Source: Metaphire vulgaris | Lineage: Eukaryota > Annelida > Clitellata > Crassiclitellata > Megascolecidae | Assembly: GCA_018105865.1 (NCBI GenBank) | Contig: CM030862.1 | Location: 5,543,144-5,607,143 of the forward strand | Direction of reading: 5' to 3' | DNA: 64,000 nucleotides | In this document: positions 11,399-22,991 of the stretch, piece after piece | How positions within the stretch are numbered: the first letter of the stretch is position 1 | Layout of the letters: every line of letters starts with the position of its first letter | Made by a program: the position numbers and the translations under genes | Notes under the pieces: model-generated | Database searches by the model: none | Seen by the model: only the letters and a program-made list of their open reading frames with translations | Told to the model about the DNA's origin: nothing

Positions 11399-11659
11399 AT
11401 ATCTACTTCTAGCAATCCCTGGCCCTTCATTTACACACAGACAACCGGTAGATGTGCCTGTATATATTGCCTGTGGGTGTGAGAGCATATGTAAAGGAAT
11501 TCTGTGGGCACAAGTGCACACAGGTTCAGAAATTTATGCCCAGTAGTAATGAATGAACAAAATAATTAGTGGTACTTTCTTCAGAAGTATATTTCAAACA
11601 TGCTTATCGCAGAGACTCTGATAATCCATTTGAAAAACCTTTGTGGGCAAATTTTGGTG

Positions 11660-13482
11660 CTAAGTCTGGTGATTGTGGACTGTTCCTGTATCGCACTTCA
11701 AGGTCAACGACTTTGCCACCTTTTTTACGGAGAAGATTGCTCGAATTCGTGAGCAGACATCTAATGCACCTGAGGTGGAGATCGTTAAAAGACAAACCCC
11801 ACCTTTCTCTTTCTATCCGGTAACACCAACTGAGATCAAAGCTCTGTTATCAAAGTTGCCAAACAAGCAATGCTCGCTTGATCCGATCCCTACCTGGCTG
11901 TTACGTGAGGTTGCTGATGTCATCGCTCCTCTGCTTAGTCTGATGTGCAACACTTCTTTGGACACTGGAAACTGTGCCGATGCCTGCAAATCGGCTATCG
12001 TCCTTCCCCGCCTGAAGAAGCCAACATTGGATCCAGGAGATCTGAAATCTTTTCGACCAATTTCCAACTTGAGCTTTGTGTCGAAGCTTGTGGAGCGAAC
12101 AGTCGTTGCTCGATTCGCTGAGTTTTCTGAGTGCAATCGCCTTTTACCAGTTCATCAATCTGCATATCGGCGATTTCACTCAACAGAAACAGCGGTAATT
12201 AAAGTCCACAATGACCTCGTCGCGCGCCATAGATGATGGCAAGGTCACTGCACTTGTACTACTTGACCTCAGCTCGGCTTTCGACACGGTGGATCTTGAC
12301 ATACTGCTCCGTGTCCTGGAGGAACGTTTCGGAGTCAGCGGAGTTCCCCTTGGTTGGTTTCGTTCTTACTTCACTGGACGCGAGCAGATATTTCGCCACC
12401 TCAATGATTCCTCGCCAGCTTTGTCTCTCGAGTGCTCTGTGCCCCAGGGCTCGTCTTTTTGGACCGATTGCCTTCATCACATACACAGAAGACTTTGCCC
12501 TCATTTTTCAACGTCACGATCTTCGCCATCATATTTTTGCTGATGATAAACAGATCTACGATCATGTGGACGTTAAAGATGTCGGTCTTGCTCTTGGTCG
12601 TCTCCATAACTGCATCACAGAGGTCCAAGGATGGTGTTCCTCACGACGATTGCAACTTAATGCTTCCAAGACTGAGCTTGCATGGTTTGGCTCACATGCT
12701 AACATGCTTAAGCTGTCTAACACCGATTGTAGTCTGGCACTTCAGGGCACCATCGTCCGCCCTTCTTCCGTCGTCAGAGATCTCGGAGTACTGTTTGACA
12801 ACGAATTGACCATGAAGCAACATGTTGGACAGTTAGCCAAGAGCTGCTTCTATCACATACGACGTATCCGCCAGATTTGTCGAATCGCTGGCAAAGAAGT
12901 CGCCTGCAACTGGTTTCTGCGTTTGTTCTGTCCAGGCTAGACTATTGTAATTCTGTTCTTGCCGGCCTCCCAAAGTCTACACTGGCCAACCTGCAGCGCG
13001 TACAAAATGCTGCTGCACGCCTGGTGCTGGACCTAAAACCTCGAGACCACGTTACTCCGGTAGCCGCGAACTTCATTGGCTTCCAGTCCAGTCACGGATA
13101 CAACACAAACTATGCACGCTGATGTTCTGTGCACAGAATGGTCTTTGTCCGACCTATCTGGCCGATCTGCTCCAGCCAACATCAACCGCCATTGGTAGAC
13201 CAGGCCTACGATCAGCCTCTACCAGTCAAGACCAGAAACCTCGTCTTCGGACAGTCATGGGGCAACGAGCCTTCTCGTACGCCGGACCCCATGCCTGGAA
13301 CGCCCTTCCACCAGCGCTACGGAACATAAAGTCGCCCGTCGCTTTCCATAAACATTTGAAAACACATCTGTTTAATTGTGCTTATAATAATTGACATAAT
13401 TGACATTAATTGTAATGCGCTTGCTAACATTGATTGATTAGGCGCAATATAAATAGCTAATTACATTACATTACATTACAAA
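11660..13482 (+). mobile_element. L2/CR1-like LINE, 5'-truncated
   Basis: Reverse transcriptase runs from FATFFTEKIARIRE through LPNKQCSLDPIPTWLL, FRPISNLSFVSKLVERTV, LLDLSSAFDTVDLD (catalytic Asp), SVPQGSS, HHIFADDKQIYD (Asp pair) and LSRLDYCNSVLAGLP to FSYAGPHAWNALPPALRN. Frameshifts are near 12235, 12450, 12890 and 13120. The 3' end is AGGCGCAATATAAATAGCTA plus (ATTAC)n at 13460-13480. Sequence 11569-11660 before it is open but not identified. Confidence 0.85.
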
Positions 13483-13649
13483 AGAAATTGACTAACTAGT
13501 CTGACAGAATATAAAAATGTAGCTGTTTCAACAGTGAAGTGTGACTGCAACTAATGAAAAATTTTGGTTAGCATGTGCTGTGCATCAAATGTTCTTAAAT
13601 GGATTGAGATAATGTAATAGAGGGTAAAATTACCATATTCAGTTTAAAC

Positions 13650-14782
13650 CAGGGGTCGGCAACCTTCTGGACATCATCATCAGCTCAAAGTCCCCTCAGG
13701 AACCATCTAGTCCAGCAGCTTGTTGAACGATACTTTTCCAATTTTCCCGGTCTTGTGCAGCATGAATCACCTCTACAAGATTTAATCCCATCAGCTCTTC
13801 TCTTCCATGCAACTGATGTGACCAAACATCTGAAGCTTCCTTTGTTTGATCATGGTAATCACATTGCTGTCAATCCCTATTCTGCTCTTTACTTCTGCAT
13901 TAGTGATTTTCATTCCCCACCATATCTTTAGAAACCGTCGGTAGCATTGCACGTCGAAAGCCAGGAGTCGCCTAAAGTCATCCTTTTTCAATGTCCAAGT
14001 CTCTCCTTCGTAGAGGAGCACAAAGAAGACATGGACTTGTAAAAGTTTGATCTTTGTCTTGAGGGAAATCTTTCCAGAGCTCCATAATTTGCCAAGCCGG
14101 CCCAGTGCTGAGCTGGTCAAACCAATCCTCCTCCTGATCTCCTGATTGCAATTCCCGTCTGCTCGCACTGTGCTTCCAAGATATACAAACTGTTCGGCAG
14201 TTTCCAATCGTGTGCTATCTAAGATGATTACCATTGGCTCCTCCACTTTACCTGCCACCATTACCTTTGTCTTTTTGATGTTGATTTCCAGATCTAACCT
14301 TTTGCTCTCTTCATTTAATATATTCAACATCATTTGTAGTCCCCTTTGCATGAAGGACATCAGATTGACATCGTCAGCAAATCACAAATCCTTCAACATC
14401 TTCCTGTGGATGTTGATTCCTCCCTCTTCCTCCTTTAGTCGCTCCATTGCTTCTGGGCAGCAAGGGCCAAATTGCTATGGCAGTGTCTGTCTGAGGGCCA
14501 TGTAATGAAATAATTTTCTGTCAGAAGGTCATGTAATTAAATAATTTTTCGATGGGCCTCAAAAAAGTTTTAAAGTTTATGTTTGAATGTTTGTTCTGGA
14601 AAGTTCAAAAGTTTCTCCAAAAATATACATCAAGTGTGAAAAATTAGTGATGACCTTTTTTGCTTGTCAGACTTAAAAACGGGGGAAATGTCCTTTTTTA
14701 CAAAAAGATGTGGGGGCCCGAGGGCTAGATTAAACTTACTGGTGGCCGGATGTGGTCCATGGGCTGTTGGCTGCCGACATTG
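13650..14782. mobile_element. hAT-type element split by an RTE-like LINE
   Basis: The ends CAGGGGTCGGCAACC and, on the complement, CAATGTCGGCAGCC are followed by GTTTAAAC (13642-13649) and GTTTGAAT (14783-14790), a decayed 8-bp duplication (6 of 8). The interior apart from the nested LINE is about 350 bp and non-coding. Confidence 0.72.
13671..14449 (-). mobile_element. RTE-like LINE, C-terminal part, nested in hAT
   Basis: Minus-strand frame 14360-13791 reads RLDLEINIKKTKVMVAGK, FVYLGSTVRADGNC, EIRRRIGLTSSALGRL, GETWTLKKDDFRRLLAFD and RKLQMFGHI, which is the thumb and C-terminus of RTE/BovB-type reverse transcriptases. The tail is GATGATGATG. CTTCTGG at 13664-13670 and 14450-14456 is a probable target-site duplication. 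Confidence 0.8.
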
Positions 14783-15044
14783 GTTTGAATGGTATTTTAC
14801 TTGTATTTAAGCTTTGTCGACTTACACACACAGCATCCACAGTTTTTGTCCCTAAATTCTAGTTTTATTAAGAAGTCACTGGAGCACAGTATCTTTGTAA
14901 TTATACAAAAATGGTAGCCAAAACTGATGTTAACTTTTTCAGAATAAGTGAAAGGAGCAATGATGGAATAATAGTTTCTTTCCTTATTATTAGCTTCTTT
15001 TATTATTTTGTTATAATGTGCGGAATGTATATTTTTATATGAAG

Positions 15045-15146
15045 ACTAGTGATGAACATATTGAGAAACGGACTAGTTTTCGTAGCCAGAAGTCAACATT
15101 GACAATTCTTGGAGCTCACATCATCGGTGTTCTTGCTCCTCTGTTG
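15045..15146 (+). CDS. RNF123: RNF123/KPC1, second visible exon
   Basis: 34 codons, phase 0 at both ends. They read TSDEHIEKRTSFRSQ, then STLTILGAHIIGVLAPLL, which aligns with the TVLLTLAHIFHHFAPLL segment of RNF123 just after the SPRY domain. The acceptor is TTTTATATGAAG and the donor TTG|GTAAGT. The exact acceptor is the least certain point; an AG six bases downstream is also possible. Confidence 0.82.
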
Positions 15147-15395
15147 GTAAGTCTTAGAAGTTTTGTGAAGCTTTGTGTCTATTTTCTATGATTTATTTTT
15201 CAAGATATACCACTTTCCTTATTAGTACTTGTTCACTTAAGTAAATATTCATGTATCAACTGAAAAATCTGAAGTTAGTTTTTAGTGTTTTTATGATATG
15301 CAGAATCATCAAGGTCACCTATTAAACTTAAGTTTAAAAAGTAATATATCATTTGATTATAACTAATTTCTTGGAATGCTTGAAAACAATTATGG

Positions 15396-16466
15396 CAGGT
15401 TTCCCAACCTGTGGGTCATGACCCGGTACTGGACCACGGATAGCAAAATGCCAGGTCACAAAATCTAAGAAAATTCAACTTAATATTTAATTTCATAATA
15501 ATCAACTTAAATAATATATGTAGGCATTCGGCACGCTTAAGTAGAAGGAATTTTGGTTGTCAGACTCTTGTCCAAGGTCGTTTGGTACAAGTGACATTAC
15601 TGAACCGCGCCGGCTAAGTAGGGCAATCAATGGCAGTGCTGTACTCAGGTGGGAAAGACATGCGACTGCTCGATTTGTCTGGCTTTTGTTTTAGCCGCCC
15701 GCACCCACCCCGCTCGTTCAGTTGGCTTACCAGTACATATCAAGAGAGAGTGTATTTTTCCGTGCATTCAATCATTTCATTTAATTTGATGATGGATAAA
15801 TGGATAATAAAACAACAAACAAGCAATGTGCCTGTTACAAAATCTTCGACTAGCACCGATAAACAATCGAGTGATGTTCAGTCGGGTTCAAGTTCTGGGA
15901 GTGGCACTAACAAACGGCCACACAATGTGCAGTCTTCAACTTTTATGGAAAAAAGATGAAGATAAAGGAGACGTGGACTCGACAGTATTGTGAGGATTAC
16001 ATACAATTCGGGTTCATAAAGGGTGCTGATGACAAACCATTGTGTTATTTGTTGTGCGGCACTTTCAGACAAGTCAATGAAGCCTTCAAAATTGAAGCGG
16101 CACTTGGATTTGAAGCATCTGGAATGCAGTAGTATTACTGTAGTAAGCCAATAAATTTCTTCATAGATAAAAAGAGATAATTAATCGCCACTAAAGAAGA
16201 CTATGTCTTCAAAGTTTCTCTGAATGCTCAGTCTAAAAACCTTGTAATGGTTTCTTATGAAGTATCAAATTAATTGCTGAAGTTGGTTATTGTCACACAA
16301 TTGCCGAGAAATTAATAGTTCCAGCAATGAAAATGTTAGCCTCTTGAAAATGGGATCAAAAACAGGTGAACCAAGTAAATATGCTGGCGCTATCAAATAA
16401 CACAGTGAGGCGTAGAATCGTGGAGATGGCAGATAGTATCAAAGAAACTATTGTACAGGAGACCTA
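15396..16466 (+). pseudogene. Decayed hAT transposase (BED-finger, ZBED/Charlie-like)
   Basis: The element begins with the hAT-like terminus CAGGTTTCCCAACCTGTGGG. Protein pieces follow in shifting frames. MMDKWIIKQQ opens the frame near 15790. Near 15980-16120 comes a BED-type zinc finger, YCEDYIQFGFIKGADDKP then CVICCAALSDKSMKPSKLKR and HLDLKH. Then come FFIDKK, SYEVSN, GYCHTIAEKLIVPAMKML and ALSNNTVRRRIVEMADSI, familiar from ZBED/FAM200-like hAT transposases. At least two frameshifts and three stops are visible, and the catalytic half is missing. Truncated about 16466. Confidence 0.8.
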
Positions 16467-16471
16467 AGTCA

Positions 16472-16662
16472 GGGTTCCCCAAACATTTTGGAACTGCGAC
16501 CCACTTCAACGGTTTTGTAACATGCTGCGACCCTAATAATAGCATGCAATATCAAAAAATGCATCGCGCCATCTGGCGAACGTTGTTTGAAAGGAATCTT
16601 CTGAGTTTTGAAAAAATAGCAAAACAAAATCTCTGATTCAATTCGAATGAAAATATGGCAAA
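16472..16662. mobile_element. hAT terminus fragment
   Basis: Starts CAGGGTTCCCCAAACATTTTG and GCGACCC-type sequence, a common hAT end. No opposite end is found before the TA-flanked MITE at 16665. Confidence 0.45.
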
Positions 16663-16664
16663 TA

Positions 16665-17288
16665 CCGTATATACTCGTGATAAAGTCGATCCGAGTATAA
16701 GTCGACCCCTAGATTTTGGGGATTTGAAGGTGTCTAAAGTCATTGACCTGGCTATAAGTTGAAGTGACGTCACCGCGGCGAACCCTCTTGAGGTGATAGT
16801 GAGAGTCGGAACAATGGCGGACGCGAAGTGGGCATGTGGCGGCAGCGGCGCCATTGTTTTGATTGAAAAACTGCGTTCTAGCTTTGAACTATCGAGAAAC
16901 TGAACGATTTTGACATTCCCAGATTGATTCCTGACGATTAAGAAAATTTTAAACCTGCTATTCGCTCATTCTTGACAATATAAAAATCTCAATTACCGGT
17001 AATCTTGAATTTTTTTATATTTATGTAGCGCCAATAATTAATTAATATTTATGTGGCGCCTATAAATTACCAATCTTAAAATCGCTGATGTCAACTTTTA
17101 TTTAGATGCCGTAGCAGCGTATGTTGAAATTAATTAATTATGCAAAGAGTTAGCTAAATTAATTATTTTCGACATCCTATGTATGGAAACTTTACCCAAC
17201 AGTTAGTGCCTCGCGTATAAGTCGAGGTCAGGATATATAACCTGTGAATTGGCCTTAAATTTCTCGACTTTATCGCGAATATATACGG
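16665..17288 (+). mobile_element. TA-flanked MITE, CCGTATATAC family, copy a
   Basis: The ends CCGTATATACTCGTGATAAA and its complement-side counterpart CCGTATATATTCGCGATAAA are flanked by TA on both sides. The two half-elements differ inside. It contains TGACGTCA (16765-16772) and ACAATGGCGGACG. Copies b-d are at 28550, 49363 and 50712. TA duplications suggest the mariner/Tc1 group, but no transposase is present. Confidence 0.82.
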
Positions 17289-17299
17289 TAGATGTGGTA

Positions 17300-17905
17300 A
17301 TGCAGTAAATTTTATTATCTATCATATTAAAATCCTTATCTGTATGTCTCTCTGTCTGTTACCTTCAAGCGTTCTGATTGGTTGACTATTGGTAGACGGT
17401 TTAGACCGTTTAGTCTTTACGTCGCGATGCGTTGGTGAGCGGCGTTGACTATTGGTAGACGGTTTAGTCCTTATGTAGCGATCGTTGGTGGGCGATGTTC
17501 AAGACGCGTTGCTATTGGTAACAATTGTTTGTAGAATCGTAGTACGGTAGTTTAACACGGTTTAGTCAAGTCATTGCAGCGTCAGAGGGCTGGGTGTCGC
17601 GACGGCGTTGCTATTGGTAACAATTGTTCGCAGCCTGAGGTAGTTGCACAATTTTAACGTACATTTTAACGCATACAAAAAAAAAACGTGTACAGCGTCA
17701 CAAATGGCCACAGTTGCGTGATTTTAACGTACATAGGCCTAATTATTACGTGGTGCAGAGCTTGGCTAGGTGGCGATCATTGAAATGTTGTTCAGCATGA
17801 ATTCAATGATTGGGTATTAGGTATAGGTATTGGATTAGTATTATCCTGCACTGCGAGCGAAGCGAGCGCGAGCGAAGCGAGCATCTTTCTTGTAATAAGT
17901 GAAAA
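17300..17905. repeat. Region of repeated CTATTGGTA motifs ending in GCGAGCGAAGC repeats
   Basis: CTATTGGTAGACGGTTTAG occurs twice (near 17385 and 17447), GTTGCTATTGGTAACAATTG occurs twice (near 17507 and 17607), and the region ends with GAGCGAAGC units (17855-17883). The start CTTATCTGTATGTCTCTCTG and the tail recall Helitron-type ends, but I see no hairpin with CTRR. Confidence 0.35.
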
Positions 17906-18191
17906 GTGTATGGACATTCATATATGTTTTATTTTACATTTACCTCCATATTGGCTAGTATAGGTGGTAAAAATGTTACTGAGTCACGTTGGGAGAAGTA
18001 TACAAATTACTAGGTTACGAAAAAAATTTGAATTATGGCATTGAGATTTGTTAAGGTTTAATGAAATTTCTGAATGTTTTGAGTATACAGAATATACAGA
18101 ATATAATGATCATATTTTAATATAGATGCTGCTGATTGTATTGTACTTTTGATTTCATTTGGAAATTTGGAATATTAAACTTTTATCTCAG

Positions 18192-18299
18192 AAAAACTCA
18201 TATGTTGTGGAAGACTGCATGCTGAAAGTTCTTCTTGATCTGAGCAAAAACCATGAGTCAGTCAATTGTTTCCTTGATCTTTTCTTTTCTCTTCTTCAG
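18192..18299 (+). CDS. RNF123: RNF123/KPC1, third visible exon
   Basis: 36 codons, phase 0 at both ends, starting KNSYVVEDCMLKVLLDLSK and ending LDLFFSLLQ. This aligns with the helical segment KVYLVEAVLMSFLLGI...LDLLWLF of RNF123 that follows the second visible exon. The acceptor is TTTTATCTCAG and the donor CAG|GTAATT. Sequence identity is modest, but position, phase and the next exon support it. Confidence 0.8.
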
Positions 18300-18507
18300 G
18301 TAATTTGTTTCATAATTAATGAAAACCTATTTTGTAGATTGTTCTGCACTGATGATATATGAGTAACTGCGATGATAAATTTATTGTTATATATTTGACA
18401 ATAATTATAATTTGTTTTTGCCTTTTTGTAGAAAGAATAAGATTAAAATAATTATGGCAAAACAGCTATCCTGCAAGTTGCATGGCAGAAGATGGCAAAT
18501 ATTAGAT

Positions 18508-18585
18508 ATATCATACATACATACATACATACATACATACGTACGTACGTACGTACGTACGTACATACATACATACGTACATAAC
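18508..18585. repeat. (CATA)n/(CGTA)n microsatellite
   Basis: CATA units, then CGTA units, then CATA again. A second tract of the same two motifs is at 18797-18846, on the other side of a LINE-type 3' end. Confidence 0.95.
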
Positions 18586-18589
18586 ATCG

Positions 18590-18846
18590 TGGTGGTTGCA
18601 GTTCTCCAGTGAAAGACCGCTTCTTACGACTGCACCGGACTTCTTGTCGCCAGTTTTGATTTTCTTCATCCGAGCGGACTTCAACTTCAACATTGCCATC
18701 TTCTGTCCACCATTGACATGTCAGCGTTGTCAAAGCACTTTTGACTTTGGTACTTAACCATGTTACAGCGCTATAAAAATTGTCTTAGTAATAATAATAC
18801 GTACGTACGTACATACATACATACATACATACATACATACATACAT
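18590..18846 (+). mobile_element. LINE/SINE-type 3' end with (TAA)n and (CGTA)/(CATA)n tail
   Basis: CTCCAGTGAAAGACCGCTTC, GACTGCACCGGACTTCTTGT and ATTGACATGTCAGCGTTGTC lead to CAGCGCTATAAAAATTGTC, AATAATAATA and then tetranucleotides. The minus-strand element at 22992-24030 is clearly related. No protein frame is recognised. Confidence 0.55.
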
Positions 18847-19199
18847 ACTTCATACATAAAGTTCATTTACTGGGTTCAATTATTACAGATGTGCCTCAGT
18901 TGCCAATCCAAATACATATATATATACATTGATGTTTGAATACTAATGGATGAGGGTGGTTTTTGGAATTACAGAAATTCAACAATTGAAATCTAGATTT
19001 TGTATTGGTAAAATCAGCATTTTTTTAAGGAAACAATATTTGCTGGTATGCAATCCTCCAGAGTAAGTTATCAATGCACCGTGCAGTCGTTTTGATCCAT
19101 AGTCTGTTTGAATAAACATGCCTAACAAAACTAAAAAATGATTAAGAATAATGCTTTATTTTATCCATCATGAGATTATTCACAAAACTAAATTCAGTT

Positions 19200-19464
19200 A
19201 ATTTGGACAAGACTAAGTTGTCCTGTCATGCCTTATCTTGTCATGTCTTGTTCATATCATCCTTGCTACAAGGGTAGACTGCAGCATGAATGACCATTCT
19301 CCACTGTTCTTTGTTGCCTTTTATTTGGATTGGCTTCTACATTGTCTTTCCAGACCAGTGCATGATGTCATCTGTCCATCTTATTTTAGGTTTGCCTTGT
19401 TTTCTAAAACCATCCATTATGTCTTGTATCATTTGCTTTTCTAGGCAGATGCCTGCTTTTCACA
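19200..19464 (-). mobile_element. RTE-like LINE C-terminus
   Basis: On the minus strand: MIQDIMDGFRKQGKPKIRWT, then HWSGKT, QWRMVIHAAVYPC. This is the GRPKTRWxDD-type C-terminal region of RTE-like LINEs. Frames are broken by stops. Confidence 0.6.
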
Positions 19465-19704
<240 letters not shown>

Positions 19705-19910
19705 GGATAATCTCATTAATGAGGTGCATTGGTAAATGCATCCACCACTGCTTTTACGTTAGAGTAAAACGTCTTAAGGTTGTTAAGAAATGTTGAGCAT
19801 GAGGCTGCATGATCGCATATAGCTGCCAGGAGAGTGTTCCAGATCTGAGGTCCAATAGCCTTGAAAGTGTGATCTACAGGTCTACTATGAGTTCTCGATG
19901 TAACCTTCAA
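19705..19910 (-). mobile_element. LINE C-terminus and 3' end, minus strand
   Basis: FKAIGPQIWNTLLAAICDHA and FLNNLKTFYSN match the LINE C-terminal pattern (WNSLP...FKxxLKTxLF). The 3' end runs straight into the GATA tract. Confidence 0.6.
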
Positions 19911-19929
19911 TGTAACCTTCGATGTAACT

Positions 19930-20657
19930 CATTGTATTCAAACGAAAAGCAACATCCGCAGTCTGGGTGTAATCATCGACGACACATTGTCATTTGATGC
20001 CCATGTTGACGCAATTTGCAAGTCAACATACTTTCACATGCGGGCTCTAAGGCACATCCGTAACAGCATCGATTTTGACACAGCCGCCTCAATAGCCTGT
20101 TCTGTGGTCAGCAGTAGACTGGACTACTGCAACTCTGTACTTCACAGCACCTCGGGAAAAACTTACAGAAGTTGCAACGGGTACAGAACTCACTGGCCAG
20201 GACTGTTTGTAAAGTGCGCCGAATAGAACATATTACACCGATCCTTGCTCGACTCCATTGGCTACCAATGCGATATCGCATTCAGTACAAGATCACGCTT
20301 ATCACTTTTAAGACAATAACAACACAACAGCCCAGCTACTTGGCAGACGTCATTCAATTGCAGGGACAGTCTCGCCTACTTAGATCACGTGGTGCTAATA
20401 AACTGATAAAGCGGCGCACTCGCCTTTCTCTCACCGACCGTTCCTTCGCAATCGCTGCTCTGTCTGTTTGGAACAATCTACCTAACTCTGTCACTTCGGA
20501 CTTAACTGTTTCGTTGATTGTTTTTAAACGCCAACTGAAAACTGCACTCTGCAGTTTGGCCTACACTGTTTAGGTCATGTGACTCACCCCGCACTTATGA
20601 TTCTTCACTTGTGAATGACTTAATGTGCGTCAACAACCATGTAATAATAATAATAAT
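19930..20657 (+). mobile_element. L2/CR1-like LINE, C-terminal third
   Basis: NIRSLGVIIDDTLSFDAHVD, SRLDYCNSVLHS, then in another frame LQRVQNSLARTV, ITPILARLHWLPMRYRIQYK and SFAIAALSVWNNLPNSVT. One frameshift lies near 20170. The 3' end is (AAT)n at 20643-20657. Confidence 0.8.
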
Positions 20658-21531
20658 AACCTTCGCTTCCTCGATTGCATCATGGCGATCATCATGTGGA
20701 CGGAGGAAAACTGCTTGGCCCTTTACCCGGCCAAGACCGAGTTCCTGTGGATGTGCACTCCCAGGATGAAGCATCTCCTGAGCTCTTCACCGTTCACACT
20801 GGGTGATGTGACCATCAAAGTGCCTACGACTCCTGGGGGTACTACTCGAGACATTGTCATTTGAGGAACATATTAGTAATGTTGTCCGCGGCTTCTACTA
20901 CCACCAACGGAGGGTTAGATCAGTCTGCCGGCATCTTCCAGTCAGCAGGGCAGTGCACCTTGTGTGCGCCCTTGTCCTGCCCAGACTGGACTATTGCAAT
21001 AGCATGTTGCTGGGCCTCCCTGATAGAAAGTTGAATCGTCTGCAATCCGTGCTCAATACAGCCGCTCGGGTCGTCTTCAGCAGCCCCTGGGGAGCCCATG
21101 TGACCCCACTACTGCGTGACCAGCTGCACTGGCTTTGAGCCCGGGAGCGCCTTATCCAAAAGCGCTGCTGGCTCACCTTCCAAGCGTTAGAGGACCCACA
21201 CTGTCCACAGTACCTGGCTGAGCTAGTCCTAAGATCAACTTCGAACGCATGGAGGTCGGCACTTCGCTCCGGCCATCGTGTCCTACTGCTCGTCCTGCCT
21301 CCGTCACAGACCCCGAAGTTCGGAGACAGGTCCTTCTCACGTGGGGACCCATTGCTCTGGAACGCCTTGCCGACAGCAGTGACTGAGGCCAACTCAGCTG
21401 TGCTGTTCCTGAGAGAACTAAAGACACACCTTTTTAGTTTAGGATATGGTTGACTGTGTGTGCAGCACCCTTGTCGTAGGCCTTAGCCTAGTGCACGGCA
21501 CTATAGAAATTGTCTTGAAATAAATAAATAA
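20658..21531 (+). mobile_element. L2/CR1-like LINE, C-terminal third, (AAAT)n tail
   Basis: ENCLALYPAKTEFLWMCTPR, LSFEEHISNVVRGFYYHQRR, LPRLDYCNSMLLGLPDRKL, HVTPLLRDQLHWL, FGDRSFSRGDPLLWNALP. There is a frameshift near 20850 and a stop near 21138. The 3' end is GGCACTATAGAAATTGTC and AAAT units. It is related to the LINE at 5473-9000. Confidence 0.82.
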
Positions 21532-22991
21532 ACAATAAACCAGCAACCGAATGTCATTGGATCAAAACCCTAGGGATCTTTGCATTTGTTGAACAAGTTG
21601 ACAGTCCTGAGTCAAGTAGCCGGGTGCTTCTCCATGCAGGCATTTGTCAGCTAGAGAGGTGACTTTGAACTCTATGCGTTGCCTAACTGGCAGCCAGTGC
21701 AGATCGTGGAGAATAGGAGTAATATGCTGCCGCCGTGAAACCTTGGTGACGAAATGAGCAGCTGCATTTTGGACTGACTGCAGTCTCTGTATTTGTGTCT
21801 CCGGTGCTAGGATCAGTAAACTGTTGCAGCAGTCTAATTTGGTGCTAATCATTGAGTAAACTAACGTCTTGGCAGCCTCTGTGGACACTGGATAGGGATG
21901 CAAAAACTGTTCTGATTTGCCTCAGCTTGTAAAAACTACTTGATACCACCTTACTGATATGTTGCAACATGGTCAAGCTTTCATCCGGTGTCACTCTGAG
22001 ATTATGTACGGTGCTAACGCGCTGTATTTTGATATTTCCGACGATGATCCATGTCAACGCCGATATTGCAACCTGACACTTTCACCAGAGGCAAATAAGC
22101 TTAGTTTTGCTCAGGTTGAGTTTCATTCTGTTTGTCTGAAGCTTTTCTTCAGCTTCATTTATACAGTTCGTCAGCATCTCCTCTGTCTCCTTAGCTTGAT
22201 GTACGTGGTGGCTATGATAAAGCTGTATATCATCAACATAGAAATGTGTCATTAGTTGGTGTTTAGTTACAATGTCTTCTAGATCACTAAGGAATAACAC
22301 AAAAAGCAGCGGCCCAAGTATTGAGCCTTGTGGGACTCCACATTGTGTCTTCTCTGGGGTGGATAGTGAACCTCCATAGAGAATCTGTGATGTTCGATCG
22401 AATACATGTGATTCAATCCATGATAGTGCTTGCTCGAGTATACCGAACTTCTGGTCTAGTCCAGAAAGCAGAATTTCGTAATCTACGCGATCAAAAGCTG
22501 CAGATAACTCAAGCATCACAAAAGATGTAACTTTGCTTTGGTGTGCCACCTTGAGAACATCAGATAGTATTCGCAACAGCGCTGCTTCATTCGAATGATG
22601 TTCCCGATATGCCAATTGAAATTTAGGAAGAAGATCAAATCGCATTAGATATGCTTTGATGCGGCTCACTACCACACGTTCAATGATTTTTGACAAGGTC
22701 GATACGTTGGCAATCGGCCGATAGCTCAACATATTGCTTGGGTCGAGATTTTGTCTTTTGAGCCGCGGTCTTATGATAGCTTCTTTTTCTGAGTCCAGTA
22801 GTCGCTCTTGGTGGAGAGATGCATTCGTGAGTCTAGCTATAGGCCCCACAAAAGAGTCAACTAATTCTGAGTAGAAAAGTTGGAACAGGATCCTTATCAG
22901 ATGATTTCGCTGGAGATTTAAGAATAATGCCTCGTATCTCGGTCTCGGTTACATCATCAAAGTCCTTTAGACATTCGCCGATGAAGAGAAT

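Noticed and set aside
11569..11659. Additional RNF123 exon (open frame EVYFKHAYRRDSDNPFEKPL after a TTTCTTCAG acceptor-like site)
   Set aside because: The flanking exons (4327 and 15045) already join in phase, the peptide has no RNF123 counterpart, and no clear donor follows before the LINE.
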